Source: Sphingosinicella sp963974575
GTDB taxonomy: Bacteria; Pseudomonadota; Alphaproteobacteria; Sphingomonadales; Sphingomonadaceae
Reading direction: 5' to 3'
Assembly (NCBI RefSeq): GCF_963974575.1
Contig: NZ_CAXBBQ010000001.1
Span: forward strand, 186,001 to 250,000
DNA: 64,000 bases
Below the pieces are notes generated by a model. The model was not told the DNA's origin. It made no database searches and saw only the letters and a list, made by a program, of their open reading frames with translations. Position numbers and translations under genes: made by a program. This document shows positions 8,219 to 17,608 of the stretch, piece after piece (the stretch's first letter is position 1; every line of letters starts with the position of its first letter).

Positions 8219-9445
8219 CTAGCTACCGAACCTCACCTCGCTCGGCCCGCGCTCAGCCTTGAGCCGGGCCGAGACCTTTTCGGCCTGACGCATCGCACGC
8301 AGGATGTTGCCGCTGGCGATCTTCGCGAGATCGGCCTTCGAATAACCCCGCTTCTGCAATTCAGAGAACAGCGCCGGGTAATCCGCGACCGTGCCAAGCC
8401 CGTCCGGATAGCTTCCGAGACCATCGAAATCCGAACCGATCCCGATAACGTCGATCCCCGCCACCTTGCGGATGTGATCGATATGATCGGCAACCAGCGC
8501 CACGTTCGCGTGCGGCTGCGGATTGGCCGCGCGCCAGTCCGCAAGTCCCTTCTCGACGAGATCCGGCCGATCCGGGTGATCGTAATCGAGCCTCGCTTTC
8601 TGCGCGGCTTGCTCGCGGTGCCACGCCGCCACCTTTTCCGTCACCGCATCCTCCGCGAAGAACACCATGATGACGCCACCATTGTCCTTGAGGCGCACGA
8701 GCACGTCGTCCGGCACGTTGCGCGGCCGATTCTGCACGGCTTTTGCCGCCGAGTGGCTGAAGATCACCGGTGCGGCGCTCAGGTCGAGCGCGTCGTGCAT
8801 CACCTTCGGCGTCACGTGGCTGAGATCGACGAGCATCCCGAGGCGATTCATCTCGCGCACGACGTCCTTGCCGAAGGGGGCGAGGCCGTTGTGCCTGGGC
8901 GCATCGGTGGCGCTGTCGGCCCACGCCGTCGTCTTGCCGTGCGTCAGCGTCATGTAGCGCGCGCCAAGAGCATGGAACTGGCGCAGCACACCGAGCGAAT
9001 TGCCGATGGAATGGCCGCCCTCCACGCCGAACACCGAGGCGATCTTGCCCGCCTTCATGGCACGTTCGAAGTCGTCGACCGTGCTGGTCTTGACGAGCAT
9101 CGACGGGTTCGCATCGATCAGGCGCTGCATGATATCGATCTGGTCGAGCGTCTGGCGAACGGCTTCGGGGCCTTCGGTATCGGCCGGCACGTAAACCGAC
9201 CAGAACTGGCCGCCGACGCCGCCCGCCTTCATCATCGTGAAATCGGTGACGACCTTGCCGCGCAGCCGCTCCGGCAGGTTGCGGAAATCGAAGTCGCTGG
9301 TGCGACTGCCGTTTTCCTCACGCAGCGCCCACGGCAGATCATTGTGACCATCGACGATGGGCGCCGGCACCGCCGAAGGCAGCGATTGGGCGTGGGCAGT
9401 GGTGGCAAGGATGGCGGCGGCGAAAGCGATACGAAGTGTTTTCAT
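8219..9445 (-). CDS. Exported membrane dipeptidase (peptidase family M19)
   Basis: A 408-residue zinc dipeptidase with a signal peptide (MKTLRIAFAAAILATTAHA). The M19 marks are the N-terminal metal motif VDGHNDLPW, VFGVEGGHSIGN, LVDLSHVTPK, PVIFSHSAAKAV and GIGSDFDGLGSYP near the C-terminus, which together supply the binuclear zinc ligands. It probably cleaves dipeptides, including D-residue substrates, in the periplasm. The start lies 23 bases after the sufA stop on the same strand, so it may be transcribed as the last cistron of the suf operon even though its function is unrelated. Confidence 0.9.
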   Translation of the reverse strand: MKTLRIAFAAAILATTAHAQSLPSAVPAPIVDGHNDLPWALREENGSRTSDFDFRNLPERLRGKVVTDFTMMKAGGVGGQFWSVYVPADTEGPEAVRQTLDQIDIMQRLIDANPSMLVKTSTVDDFERAMKAGKIASVFGVEGGHSIGNSLGVLRQFHALGARYMTLTHGKTTAWADSATDAPRHNGLAPFGKDVVREMNRLGMLVDLSHVTPKVMHDALDLSAAPVIFSHSAAKAVQNRPRNVPDDVLVRLKDNGGVIMVFFAEDAVTEKVAAWHREQAAQKARLDYDHPDRPDLVEKGLADWRAANPQPHANVALVADHIDHIRKVAGIDVIGIGSDFDGLGSYPDGLGTVADYPALFSELQKRGYSKADLAKIASGNILRAMRQAEKVSARLKAERGPSEVRFGS

Positions 9446-9468
9446 CCCACTTTCGTAACCGCAAAGCG

Positions 9469-9822
9469 TCAGACGGTGAAGCTTTCTCCGCAGCCGCAGC
9501 TGCCTTTGGCGTTGGGGTTTTCGAAGACAAAGCCGGCGGCGAAATCGTCTTCCTTCCAGTCCATGCGACTGCCGATCAGGTAGAGCAGCGAGCCGCCATC
9601 GACGAACAGGGTGCCGCCGGGCGTTTCTATGCGCTCGTCACCCGGCTTCGCCTCGGCGACGTAATCGATGCTGTAGGCAAGGCCCGAGCAGCCGCGCCGG
9701 GGCGTCGACAGGCGCACGCCGAGCGTGCCTTCGGGCGCGCGCGCCATCATCGCGGCGATGCGCGCATTGGCATTTTCGGTAAGCGCGATGGGCGCGGGGC
9801 GTTCGCGGACGATTGTGCTCAT
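9469..9822 (-). CDS. sufA: A-type iron-sulfur carrier (SufA/IscA family)
   Basis: A 117-residue A-type carrier with the three conserved cysteines: Cys45 in RRGCSG, and Cys109 and Cys111 in SCGCGESF. These bind an iron-sulfur cluster and hand it to target enzymes. The start ATG overlaps the stop of the DUF59 gene by four bases. It is the last suf gene of the operon. It could equally be called ErpA- or IscA-like by sequence; the operon context favours SufA. Confidence 0.88.
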   Translation of the reverse strand: MSTIVRERPAPIALTENANARIAAMMARAPEGTLGVRLSTPRRGCSGLAYSIDYVAEAKPGDERIETPGGTLFVDGGSLLYLIGSRMDWKEDDFAAGFVFENPNAKGSCGCGESFTV

Positions 9823-10270
9823 AGCATTCCAAGCTCCAGCTTCGCCTCGTCGGACATCTTCTGAGGATCCCAGGGCGGATCCCAGACGAGGTTGACCTCC
9901 GCCGAGCCGACGCCCGGCACGCTGCCGACGCGAATTTCCACCTCGGCGGGCATCGATTCGGCGACCGGGCAGTGCGGCGTTGTGAGCGTCATGGTGACGA
10001 CGGCGTGATCGTCCACGATATCGACGCCGTAAATCAGCCCGAGATCGTAGATGTTCACCGGAATTTCCGGATCATAGATTTCGCGCAGTGCCTGGATGAC
10101 CTGATCGTAGACGCTGCCGCCCGGGGCGCCGGGATCGGGCGCGGCGGGTTTCTGGCTGAGAAAGCCTTCGAGATAATCCGCCTTGCGCCGCGCGTCCTGA
10201 AGCACGGGACGCTCCGGCGCCGAAGGTGCAGCGTCGACGTTTTCGACGGTGTAGGGCCGCGTGTCCTCGC

Positions 10271-10274
<4 letters not shown>
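9819..10274 (-). CDS. sufT: SUF system DUF59 (MIP18-type) assembly factor SufT
   Basis: A 151-residue protein with a variable N-terminal 50 residues and then a DUF59/MIP18 domain: DQVIQALREIYDPEIPVNIYDLG and later TTPHCPVAESMP, whose cysteine is the conserved one of the family. In suf operons this protein helps maturation of iron-sulfur proteins. It overlaps sufS upstream and sufA downstream by four bases each, so it is made in step with both. The N-terminal extension is proline-rich and probably disordered. Confidence 0.85.
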
Positions 10275-11472
<1,198 letters not shown>

Positions 11473-11476
<4 letters not shown>

Positions 11477-12225
11477 GCGAGCTGCTCCAGCGCGCCGAGC
11501 GCGGCGGCTTCCAGCGTTTCGCGTGCGTCGGCATCGTCCATGCCCGCGAAGGCATCGGCGAGGAACGCCTGCAACAGCAGACGCCGCGCTTCGGAGGGGG
11601 GCAGGCCACGGCTGGTGAGGTAGAAATATTGCGTCGCGTCGAGTTCGCCGACGGTGGCGCCGTGCGCGCATTTCACGTCGTCGGCGAAGATTTCAAGCTC
11701 GGGCTTGGCGTTCGCGGTGGCGGTGCGATCGAGCAGCATCGCCTTCACCGACTGCGCGGCGTCGGTTTTCTGCGCGCCGCGATCGACGGCGACCTTGCCA
11801 AGATAGGTGCCGGTGGCTTGGCCCGCGAGGACGGTGCGCACGGTCTGGCGGCTGGTGGCATTGGGCGCGGCGTGGCGAACATGCGTGACGATTTCGAGCG
11901 TGGTCTTGCCGCCCGCGACCTGCGCGGCGCCGAGTTCGAAATGTGATCCTTCGCCGAGCGTGATGTCGAGCGCGACGCGGCCATAACGGCCGCCGACGTT
12001 GAGGATGTGGATGTCGAGACGGGCACCGTCTGCGATGGTGATGGTCCAGTCGCGCACCGACACGGGCTGCGCGGCGTCCGCCACGAGCGTGAGCGCGCGG
12101 GTTTCGCCTGCAGGAACGGCGATGGTTTCGGACTGGACACCGGCGGGCCAGACCTCGCCCAGCGCGTCAAAGTCGCTGTAGCGCCAGGCTTCGTCGCGGC
12201 GGGTGGGGATTGGCAGGGCGTTCAC
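11473..12225 (-). CDS. sufD: Fe-S cluster assembly scaffold subunit SufD
   Basis: A 250-residue SufD. It is shorter than the roughly 420-residue Escherichia coli protein but typical for sphingomonads. The recognisable core is the beta-helical domain ending in DDVKCAHGATVGELD, then the helical SRGLPPSEARRLLLQAFLADAF. SufD pairs with SufB and SufC in the scaffold complex and is linked to iron delivery. It overlaps sufC upstream and sufS downstream by four bases. The missing part is the N-terminal helical domain, of which only about 25 residues remain. Confidence 0.9.
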
Positions 12226-12968
12226 GCCGCCAGCTCTCCATAGCCCTCGCGTTCGAGCGCGTGCGCCAGCTCAGGCCCGCCGGAGCGGACGATGCGGCCG
12301 CCCGAGAGGACGTGCACCTTGTCCGGCTTCACGTAATCGAGCAGGCGCTGATAGTGCGTGATGAGCAGGAAGCCGCGCTCGGGCGAACGCAGCCGGTTGA
12401 TGCCGCCCGCGACCGTCTTCAGCGCATCGATATCGAGGCCGGAATCAGTCTCGTCGAGCACCGCGAACTTCGGGGCGAGCAGCGCCATCTGCACCATCTC
12501 GTTGCGCTTCTTCTCACCGCCTGAGAAGCCGACGTTCACGCCGCGCTTCATGTGATCCATCGTGAGATCGAAGGCATCCGCCTCGGTGCGCGCAAGCCGC
12601 ATGAAATCGGCCGCCGAGACGTCCGGCTCGCCGCGCAGCTTGCGCTGGGCGTTGAGCGCGGTGCGCAGGAAGTTGAGGTTGGAAACGCCGGGGATTTCGA
12701 CCGGATATTGCAGCCCGAGGAAGAAACCGGCGGCGGCGCGCTCGTGCGGTTCCATGGCGAGGAGATCCTTGCCGTCGAAGGTCACCGAACCCGAAGTTGC
12801 CTCATAGCCTTCGCGGCCCGCAAGCACGTAGCCGAGCGTCGACTTGCCCGAGCCGTTCGGGCCCATGATGGCGTGGACCTCGCCGGCACCGACTTCGAGC
12901 GTCAGCCCCTTGAGGATTTCCTTGTCGCCGACGTTGGCGTGGAGATTTTCGATCTTGAGCATGGCCAT
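12222..12968 (-). CDS. sufC: Fe-S cluster assembly ATPase SufC
   Basis: A 248-residue ABC-type ATPase with Walker A GPNGSGKST, the signature NVGFSGGEKKRNEM and Walker B FAVLDETDSGLDIDALK, all in the SufC form. It powers the SufBCD scaffold in the cytoplasm and is not a transporter. The ATG at 12968 (MAMLKIENLHANVG) overlaps the last base of the sufB stop (TGATG). A second ATG two codons later is also possible. The long upstream in-frame extension is not conserved and lies inside sufB. Confidence 0.95.
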   Translation of the reverse strand: MAMLKIENLHANVGDKEILKGLTLEVGAGEVHAIMGPNGSGKSTLGYVLAGREGYEATSGSVTFDGKDLLAMEPHERAAAGFFLGLQYPVEIPGVSNLNFLRTALNAQRKLRGEPDVSAADFMRLARTEADAFDLTMDHMKRGVNVGFSGGEKKRNEMVQMALLAPKFAVLDETDSGLDIDALKTVAGGINRLRSPERGFLLITHYQRLLDYVKPDKVHVLSGGRIVRSGGPELAHALEREGYGELAA

Positions 12969-14434
12969 CAGCCGACGCTTCCTTCCAGACTGATGCCGAG
13001 GAGCTTCTGCGCTTCCACGGCGAATTCCATCGGGAGCTGCTGGAGCACCTCCTTGGCGAAACCATTGACGATGAGTGCAACCGCCGCTTCCCGGTCGAGC
13101 CCGCGCGACTGGGCGTAGAAGAGCTGATCGTCGCTGATCTTGCTCGTCGTCGCCTCGTGCTCGATCTGCGCGCTGGGGTTCTTCACTTCGATATAGGGCA
13201 CGGTGTGGGCGCCGCATTCGGAGCCGAGCAGCAGGCTGTCACACTGGGTGAAGTTGCGCACGCCTTCGGCCGAGGGGCCGACGCGGACGAGGCCGCGGTA
13301 AGTGTTGTTCGAGCGGCCCGCCGAGATTCCCTTGGAGATGATCGTGGAGCGCGAGCCCGCGCCCAGATGGATCATCTTCGTGCCGGTATCGGCCTGCTGC
13401 CTGTTGTTGGTGAGCGCGACCGAATAGAACTCGCCGACGCTGTCCTTCCCCGAAAGCACGCAGGACGGATATTTCCACGTGATCGCCGAGCCGGTTTCCA
13501 CCTGCGTCCACGACACCTTGGAGCGGTCGCCCCGGCAGTGCGCGCGCTTGGTGACGAAGTTGTAGATGCCGCCCTTGCCGTTCTCGTCGCCCGGATACCA
13601 GTTCTGGACGGTGGAATATTTGATCTCCGCGTCTTCGAGCGCGACCAGTTCGACGACGGCGGCGTGGAGCTGGTTCTCGTCGCGCTGCGGCGCGGTGCAG
13701 CCTTCGAGATAGGAGACGTACGACCCCTTCTCGGCGATGATGAGCGTGCGTTCGAACTGGCCGGTGTTTTCCGCGTTGATGCGAAAATAGGTCGACAGCT
13801 CCATCGGGCAGCGGACGCCTTCAGGCACATAGACGAAGGTACCGTCCGAGAAGACCGCGCTGTTGAGGCAGGCGAAGAAATTGTCGCGCACGGGAACGAC
13901 CGCACCGAGATATTTCTTCACGAGGTCCGGATATTCGCGGATCGCCTCGCTGATCGACAGGAAGATGACACCGGCGCGCTTCAATTCCTCGCGGAAGGTG
14001 GTGGCGACGGAGACGCTGTCGAAGACCGCATCGACCGCGACCTTGCGGGCGCCCTCGACGCCGGCAAGCACCTTCTGCTCCTCGATGGGGATGCCGAGCT
14101 TCTGGTAGGTGAGCAGGATCTCAGGGTCCAGCTCATCAAGCGACTTCAGCGTCGGCTTCTTGCGCGGAGCGGCGTAATAAAATGCGTCCTGATAATCGAT
14201 CGGCGGGATGGAGAGCTTCGCCCAGTCCGGGTGTTCCATGCCCAGCCACAGGCGGAACGCCTTCAGGCGCCACTCCAGCATCCATTCGGGCTCGGCTTTC
14301 TTCGCCGAAATGAAGCGGACGGTGTCTTCATTCAGGCCCTTGGGCGCGAAATCGGATTCGATGTCTGACGAGAAGCCCCACTTGTACTTGGACTGCTCCT
14401 TGGCCATCGCCAGCGCTTGTTCGTTCGCGGCCAT
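12968..14434 (-). CDS. sufB: Fe-S cluster assembly scaffold protein SufB
   Basis: A 488-residue SufB with the expected landmarks: YKWGFSSDIESDFAPKGL at the N-terminus, EGVRCPMELSTYFRIN in the middle and GSECGAHTVPYIEVKNPS followed by EHEATTSKISDDQLFYAQSRG toward the end. It is the core scaffold on which the cluster is built. The ATG at 14434 overlaps the regulator stop as TGATG and is preceded by a GAGGGAG Shine-Dalgarno. An upstream extension of 50 arginine-rich residues was rejected. Confidence 0.95.
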   Translation of the reverse strand: MAANEQALAMAKEQSKYKWGFSSDIESDFAPKGLNEDTVRFISAKKAEPEWMLEWRLKAFRLWLGMEHPDWAKLSIPPIDYQDAFYYAAPRKKPTLKSLDELDPEILLTYQKLGIPIEEQKVLAGVEGARKVAVDAVFDSVSVATTFREELKRAGVIFLSISEAIREYPDLVKKYLGAVVPVRDNFFACLNSAVFSDGTFVYVPEGVRCPMELSTYFRINAENTGQFERTLIIAEKGSYVSYLEGCTAPQRDENQLHAAVVELVALEDAEIKYSTVQNWYPGDENGKGGIYNFVTKRAHCRGDRSKVSWTQVETGSAITWKYPSCVLSGKDSVGEFYSVALTNNRQQADTGTKMIHLGAGSRSTIISKGISAGRSNNTYRGLVRVGPSAEGVRNFTQCDSLLLGSECGAHTVPYIEVKNPSAQIEHEATTSKISDDQLFYAQSRGLDREAAVALIVNGFAKEVLQQLPMEFAVEAQKLLGISLEGSVG

Positions 14435-14856
14435 CAGGCAAGCTCCCTCACGGGCTCGGCGGCGAGGATCGCGGCGAGGGTGACGTCGGCGAGCGCATCG
14501 CGGACGCGCGCGTTGATGAGCGGCCAGTGCGGGCGCACGGCGCAGTTCGCCTCCAGCCCGCAATCCGTGTCGCCGTGCAGGCACTGGGCGATGGCGATGG
14601 GGCCGTCCACCGCCTCGACAATGTCGGCGATGCTGATCGACGCCGCGTCGCGGCCGAGCTGGACGCCACCCGTGACGCCGCGTGCCGATTCGAGGAGGCC
14701 GGCGCGGGCGAGGATGCCGGTGAGCTTGGCCGCCGTCGGCGCCGGGACGCCGGTTTCAGCGGCGAGTTCGGCCGCCGAAAAGCGGCGCGAGGGCGCGCGC
14801 GCCGCAGCCGTCATCACGACGACAGCATAGTCAGCAAGGTTCGTGAGGCGGATCAC
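14434..14856 (-). CDS. Rrf2 family SUF-operon regulator
   Basis: A 140-residue Rrf2/IscR-type regulator. The winged helix occupies the N-terminus (RLTNLADYAVVVMTAAA) and three cysteines, Cys92, Cys99 and Cys105 (QCLHGDTDC then EANC), are spaced to hold an iron-sulfur cluster. It is the first gene of the suf operon and is translationally coupled to sufB. It probably senses cluster supply and represses the operon when clusters are plentiful. This matches the SUF-type Rrf2 regulators of alphaproteobacteria. Regulation is inferred from family and position. Confidence 0.9.
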   Translation of the reverse strand: MIRLTNLADYAVVVMTAAARAPSRRFSAAELAAETGVPAPTAAKLTGILARAGLLESARGVTGGVQLGRDAASISIADIVEAVDGPIAIAQCLHGDTDCGLEANCAVRPHWPLINARVRDALADVTLAAILAAEPVRELA

Positions 14857-14894
14857 ATGGGTTCCCGGCGCTAAATCAGACGAAATCGGTCCGG

Positions 14895-14924
14895 CTTATG
14901 TGGGGAACCGGACGCCGGAGTCAA
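14895..14924 (-). promoter_or_regulatory. Candidate sigma-70 promoter of the suf operon
   Basis: On the minus strand TTGACT (14919-14924) and CATAAG (14895-14900) are 18 bases apart, 39 bases before the Rrf2 start. The -35 matches the consensus at five of six positions and the -10 at four. The site lies just after the end of the upstream AraC gene and contains repeated CCGG-type blocks that could also hold the Rrf2 operator. Confidence 0.55.
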
Positions 14925-14939
14925 GCGGCGGGCATGCCT

Positions 14940-15788
14940 CTAGCTGACGAGCGAGAGCCTGGGAAGCGTCGGAAGCTGGCGGCGCAGGCGGATGCTGTGA
15001 CTCATCACCGCAGCGCCGTTTGCAGCGAACTGCGTGGGCGTCATCCCCACGAACGTGCGGAACTCGCGGATGAAATGCGACTGGTCGTAGAAATCCTCCC
15101 CCGCGATATCGAACCAGCGCGCATCGGGATCGACACTGATCTGCACCGCCGCACGCAGCGCGCGATATTTGCGCATCAGCAGCTTGGGCGGCGCTCCGTA
15201 GGTGCGTCGGCACAGGCGTTCCACCTGCCGCGCCGAGCGATCCGCGACACCGATCAATGCGTCGACACCCCCGGGGCTGCCACGCACGAGCCAGTCTTCC
15301 ACCAGCATTCCAAAGCCGAGATCCTGCCGCGCGGCCTGTCGCCGTGCCATGGAAAGGAAAAAGGCGTCGGCCGCCGCGACGAGATGATGATCGGAGGCGC
15401 CGTTCTGCATGCGGCACAGCGCCGAACGCGCCGCGCTTCCGGCAACATCCTCCAGCGGCAGCATCGTGTCGGCCATCTCGTCGGAATCAACGCCGAAAAA
15501 ACGCATCCAGCCATCGGACATGATCCCGGCGCCGAACACCAGTGCCGGGCCTTCGATCACCATGCCGAGCGGCAGGCAGCGCGGGCCGAACAGGCTGGCG
15601 CCGAGACCGCGCCGCACGCTGCCATCTGGCCAGGTGAGACTGGAATCGCCGCGAATCAGAAAGCGGACATTGGGAAGCTCCGCACGCATCACATCGGTGA
15701 TGCGCCCCGGGCCGATCTCGACGACATAATAGCTCGAAAGCAGCCGCCGAAGCGGCGGCGATGGCGAGTAGTAGCGCATCGAGAACAT
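14940..15788 (-). CDS. AraC family transcriptional regulator
   Basis: A 282-residue regulator with a C-terminal AraC DNA-binding domain of two helix-turn-helix units (residues about 165-260; ADRSARQVERLCRRTYGAPP and then FYDQSHFIREFRTFVGMTPTQF). The N-terminal domain is about 150 residues, is not a sugar-binding cupin I can name, and probably binds a ligand or mediates dimerisation. No target gene is obvious: downstream on the same strand is the suf promoter and upstream is the small-RNA region. The last small-RNA terminator ends about 100 bases before its start. Confidence 0.85.
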   Translation of the reverse strand: MFSMRYYSPSPPLRRLLSSYYVVEIGPGRITDVMRAELPNVRFLIRGDSSLTWPDGSVRRGLGASLFGPRCLPLGMVIEGPALVFGAGIMSDGWMRFFGVDSDEMADTMLPLEDVAGSAARSALCRMQNGASDHHLVAAADAFFLSMARRQAARQDLGFGMLVEDWLVRGSPGGVDALIGVADRSARQVERLCRRTYGAPPKLLMRKYRALRAAVQISVDPDARWFDIAGEDFYDQSHFIREFRTFVGMTPTQFAANGAAVMSHSIRLRRQLPTLPRLSLVS

Positions 15789-15887
15789 GAGACTGCGACC
15801 GACCTTTCGTGCACCCTGCCTGAGCCGAAAGTTCCGGCACAGATACCAAAGCTTGCGGCGCCCGGCGAGTCGCTGTTCGCAACCGAC

Positions 15888-15923
15888 AAAAAAACGGGGG
15901 GTCCGGGTTGGAGCGGACCCCCC
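15888..15923 (-). terminator. Intrinsic terminator of small RNA copy A
   Basis: A perfect 10-base stem (15896-15905 with 15914-15923, GGGGGGTCCG arm) with an 8-base loop is followed on the minus strand by seven Ts (15888-15894 read as A on the plus strand). On the plus strand there is no T run, so termination acts on minus-strand transcripts. Confidence 0.8.
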
Positions 15924-16003
15924 GGTCAGTCGGGGTCGTGGATGCCCGGAGGGGGCATAGGAGACGAACCCTTGGGTCGCAGGGCTGCGTTTAGGGCGGC
16001 TCC
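15888..16003 (-). ncRNA. Candidate structured small RNA, copy A of a tandem pair
   Basis: This is part of the only gene-free region longer than 300 bases (15789-16376). On the minus strand three hairpins follow each other. Hairpin 1 has arms at 15981-15986 and 15967-15972 around the loop GCGACCCA. Hairpin 2 has six-base arms at 15953-15958 and 15942-15947 around a CCTCC loop. A conserved single-stranded CACGACCCCGACT follows at 15928-15940, then the terminator. A second copy with the same order lies upstream at 16057-16185. The 5' end is estimated; TTGACG motifs lie near 16003-16020 but the -10 is weak. No ORF with a plausible start fits. I do not recognise a named family. Confidence 0.6.
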
Positions 16004-16056
16004 GTCAAAGCCGCGTCAAAATGCTGTGAGTGATTCGCAAAAAGATTGTCAGAGCG

Positions 16057-16093
16057 AAAAAAGAAGGCCCGGACGCATTGATACGTCCGGGCC
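16057..16093 (-). terminator. Intrinsic terminator of small RNA copy B
   Basis: A perfect 10-base stem (16066-16075 with 16084-16093, GGCCCGGACG arm) and an 8-base loop are followed on the minus strand by TTC and then six Ts. It is a strong classical terminator with no protein-coding gene in front of it. Confidence 0.8.
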
Positions 16094-16185
16094 ATAAAGT
16101 GAGGGTCGTGTTCATTCCGGCCTGCTGGTTACCGGAAGAAAGGACGTCCCCTGAGTCGCGGGGGGAACCTAACGGGCGGCCCTGG
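16057..16185 (-). ncRNA. Candidate structured small RNA, copy B of a tandem pair
   Basis: It has the same order of elements as copy A. A GCCGCCC box (16174-16180) comes first, then hairpin 1 with a CCCC/GGGG stem (16160-16163 with 16148-16151) around the loop GCGACTCA. Hairpin 2 (16132-16137 with 16115-16120, TTCCGG/CCGGAA) has an 11-base loop. The single-stranded CACGACCCTCACT follows at 16098-16110, then a terminator. Between copies, stem bases differ in both arms while loop and linker bases are kept, which is the mark of a conserved RNA structure. A TACAAT box at 16192-16197 is a good -10; no good -35 is seen. The 5' end is an estimate. Confidence 0.6.
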
Positions 16186-16376
16186 CCATGGATTGTACGA
16201 ATCCGACATGCGGCGGGCTTTGCGTTTCTATCCAGAGGTTTATGCGGGTTCGCCGCCGCGGACCGCGGTTGCTCGAAGGCTGCAGTTTGCGGCGCGCGCC
16301 GAGTCGCGCATGCGTGCCGCCGCGTGCGCGCTTCCTTTTGACCATTGCCCCGTCGCTGGGCTAAGGCTTGCGATAT

Positions 16377-17429
16377 ATGCAGATCCCTTACGGGCTGGTT
16401 CGCCCTGTCCTTTTCAAGCTTGATGCCGAACGCGCGCACCGCTTGACGTTGCGGTTGCTGACCGCAATGCCGCCGTCGCGTATCGCCGACGACCCACCCA
16501 GCCTGCGGACGACAGTGGCGGGGCTGCGGTTTTCGAACCCGGTGGGCATCGCCGCGGGCTTCGACAAGAACGCCGAGGTGCTGAACCCGCTGCTGCGGCT
16601 CGGCTTCGGCTTCGTGGAAGCGGGAACGGTGACGCCGCTGCCGCAACCGGGCAACCCGAAGCCGCGCATGTTCCGCCTGACCGAAGACCAGGCCGTGATC
16701 AACCGGCTCGGCTTCAACAACAACGGCCTCGAACAGGCGCTCGACAAGTTCAAGGAACGCGCGTGGCACCGGGGGCCGCGCGGCGTGACCGGACTCAACG
16801 TCGGCGCAAACAAGGACTCGCGCGACCGAATCGCCGACTATGCGCTTTCGGTGGAGCACGCCGCGCCGTTCGTCGATTACATCACGGTCAACATCAGCTC
16901 ACCCAACACGCCCGGCCTGCGCACGCTGCAATCGAAGGACGAACTCGCGGAACTGCTCGGCCGCGTGATGGATGCGCGCGGCCATCGCAAGACGCCGATC
17001 TTCCTCAAAGTCGCCCCCGACGTCACCGACGCCGACATCGGCGATATCGCCGTCTCAGTGGTGGCAGCAGGCGTGGACGGCCTTGTCGTTTCGAACACCA
17101 CGACCGAGCGGCCGGACACGCTGAAAAGCGCGCACGCTTCCGAAACCGGTGGACTTTCGGGCCGGCCGCTGACGGCACGATCGACCGAGGTGCTGCGCGC
17201 GTTCCGGCAGGCGACCGTCGGCGCGGTGCCGCTGATCGGTGTTGGCGGCATCGCGAGCGCCGACGACGCCTATGCAAAGATTCGTGCGGGCGCGAGCCTC
17301 GTGCAGCTCTACACCGCGCTCGTCTATCAGGGGCCAAGCCTCGTCGGCGCAATCAAGACGGGGCTCGCCGCTCACCTCCGGGCTGACGGCTTCGAACGGG
17401 TCTCGCAGGCCGTGGGCGCCGACGCCTAG
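16377..17429 (+). CDS. pyrD: Quinone-dependent dihydroorotate dehydrogenase (class 2)
   Basis: A 350-residue PyrD catalysing dihydroorotate to orotate in pyrimidine synthesis, with electrons passed to quinone at the inner membrane. Class 2 features are the N-terminal helical membrane-association stretch (MQIPYGLVRPVLFKL), NRLGFNNNGLEQ, NISSPNTPGLRTLQ, and the FMN-binding LIGVGGIASADDAY and VQLYTALVYQGP. I chose the ATG at 16377 over a TTG three codons earlier; TAAGG lies upstream. It stands alone in transcription direction from the preceding RNA region. Confidence 0.94.
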   Translation: MQIPYGLVRPVLFKLDAERAHRLTLRLLTAMPPSRIADDPPSLRTTVAGLRFSNPVGIAAGFDKNAEVLNPLLRLGFGFVEAGTVTPLPQPGNPKPRMFRLTEDQAVINRLGFNNNGLEQALDKFKERAWHRGPRGVTGLNVGANKDSRDRIADYALSVEHAAPFVDYITVNISSPNTPGLRTLQSKDELAELLGRVMDARGHRKTPIFLKVAPDVTDADIGDIAVSVVAAGVDGLVVSNTTTERPDTLKSAHASETGGLSGRPLTARSTEVLRAFRQATVGAVPLIGVGGIASADDAYAKIRAGASLVQLYTALVYQGPSLVGAIKTGLAAHLRADGFERVSQAVGADA

Positions 17430-17608
17430 GGTGCGTGGAGGTTCAAACGGCGACTTTCTCCACGCGCCTTGGCTCAAGGACTTAAGTGCACTGCGCTCCG
17501 GTTTTCGAAATCCACCATTTTCGCCACGGCCTGAACCGAATCCCTACACACCCTAAAGGCGCGGCTGAAGCCTTGCCCGCACGCGCCCCAGCGTCCTATG
17601 ACGTCAGG

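Noticed and set aside
15888..16093. Attenuators for the AraC gene instead of small RNAs
   Set aside because: Two complete, similar units each with upstream hairpins fit a duplicated RNA gene better; attenuation by the unit nearest AraC remains possible.
14940..16376. Mobile element or integration site at the gene-free region
   Set aside because: No transposase, terminal repeats or tRNA fragment is present, and base composition matches the flanks.
17433..17465. Inverted repeat GCGTGGAG/CTCCACGC after pyrD as terminator
   Set aside because: The loop is 17 bases and there is no T run; the pairing is too weak to call.
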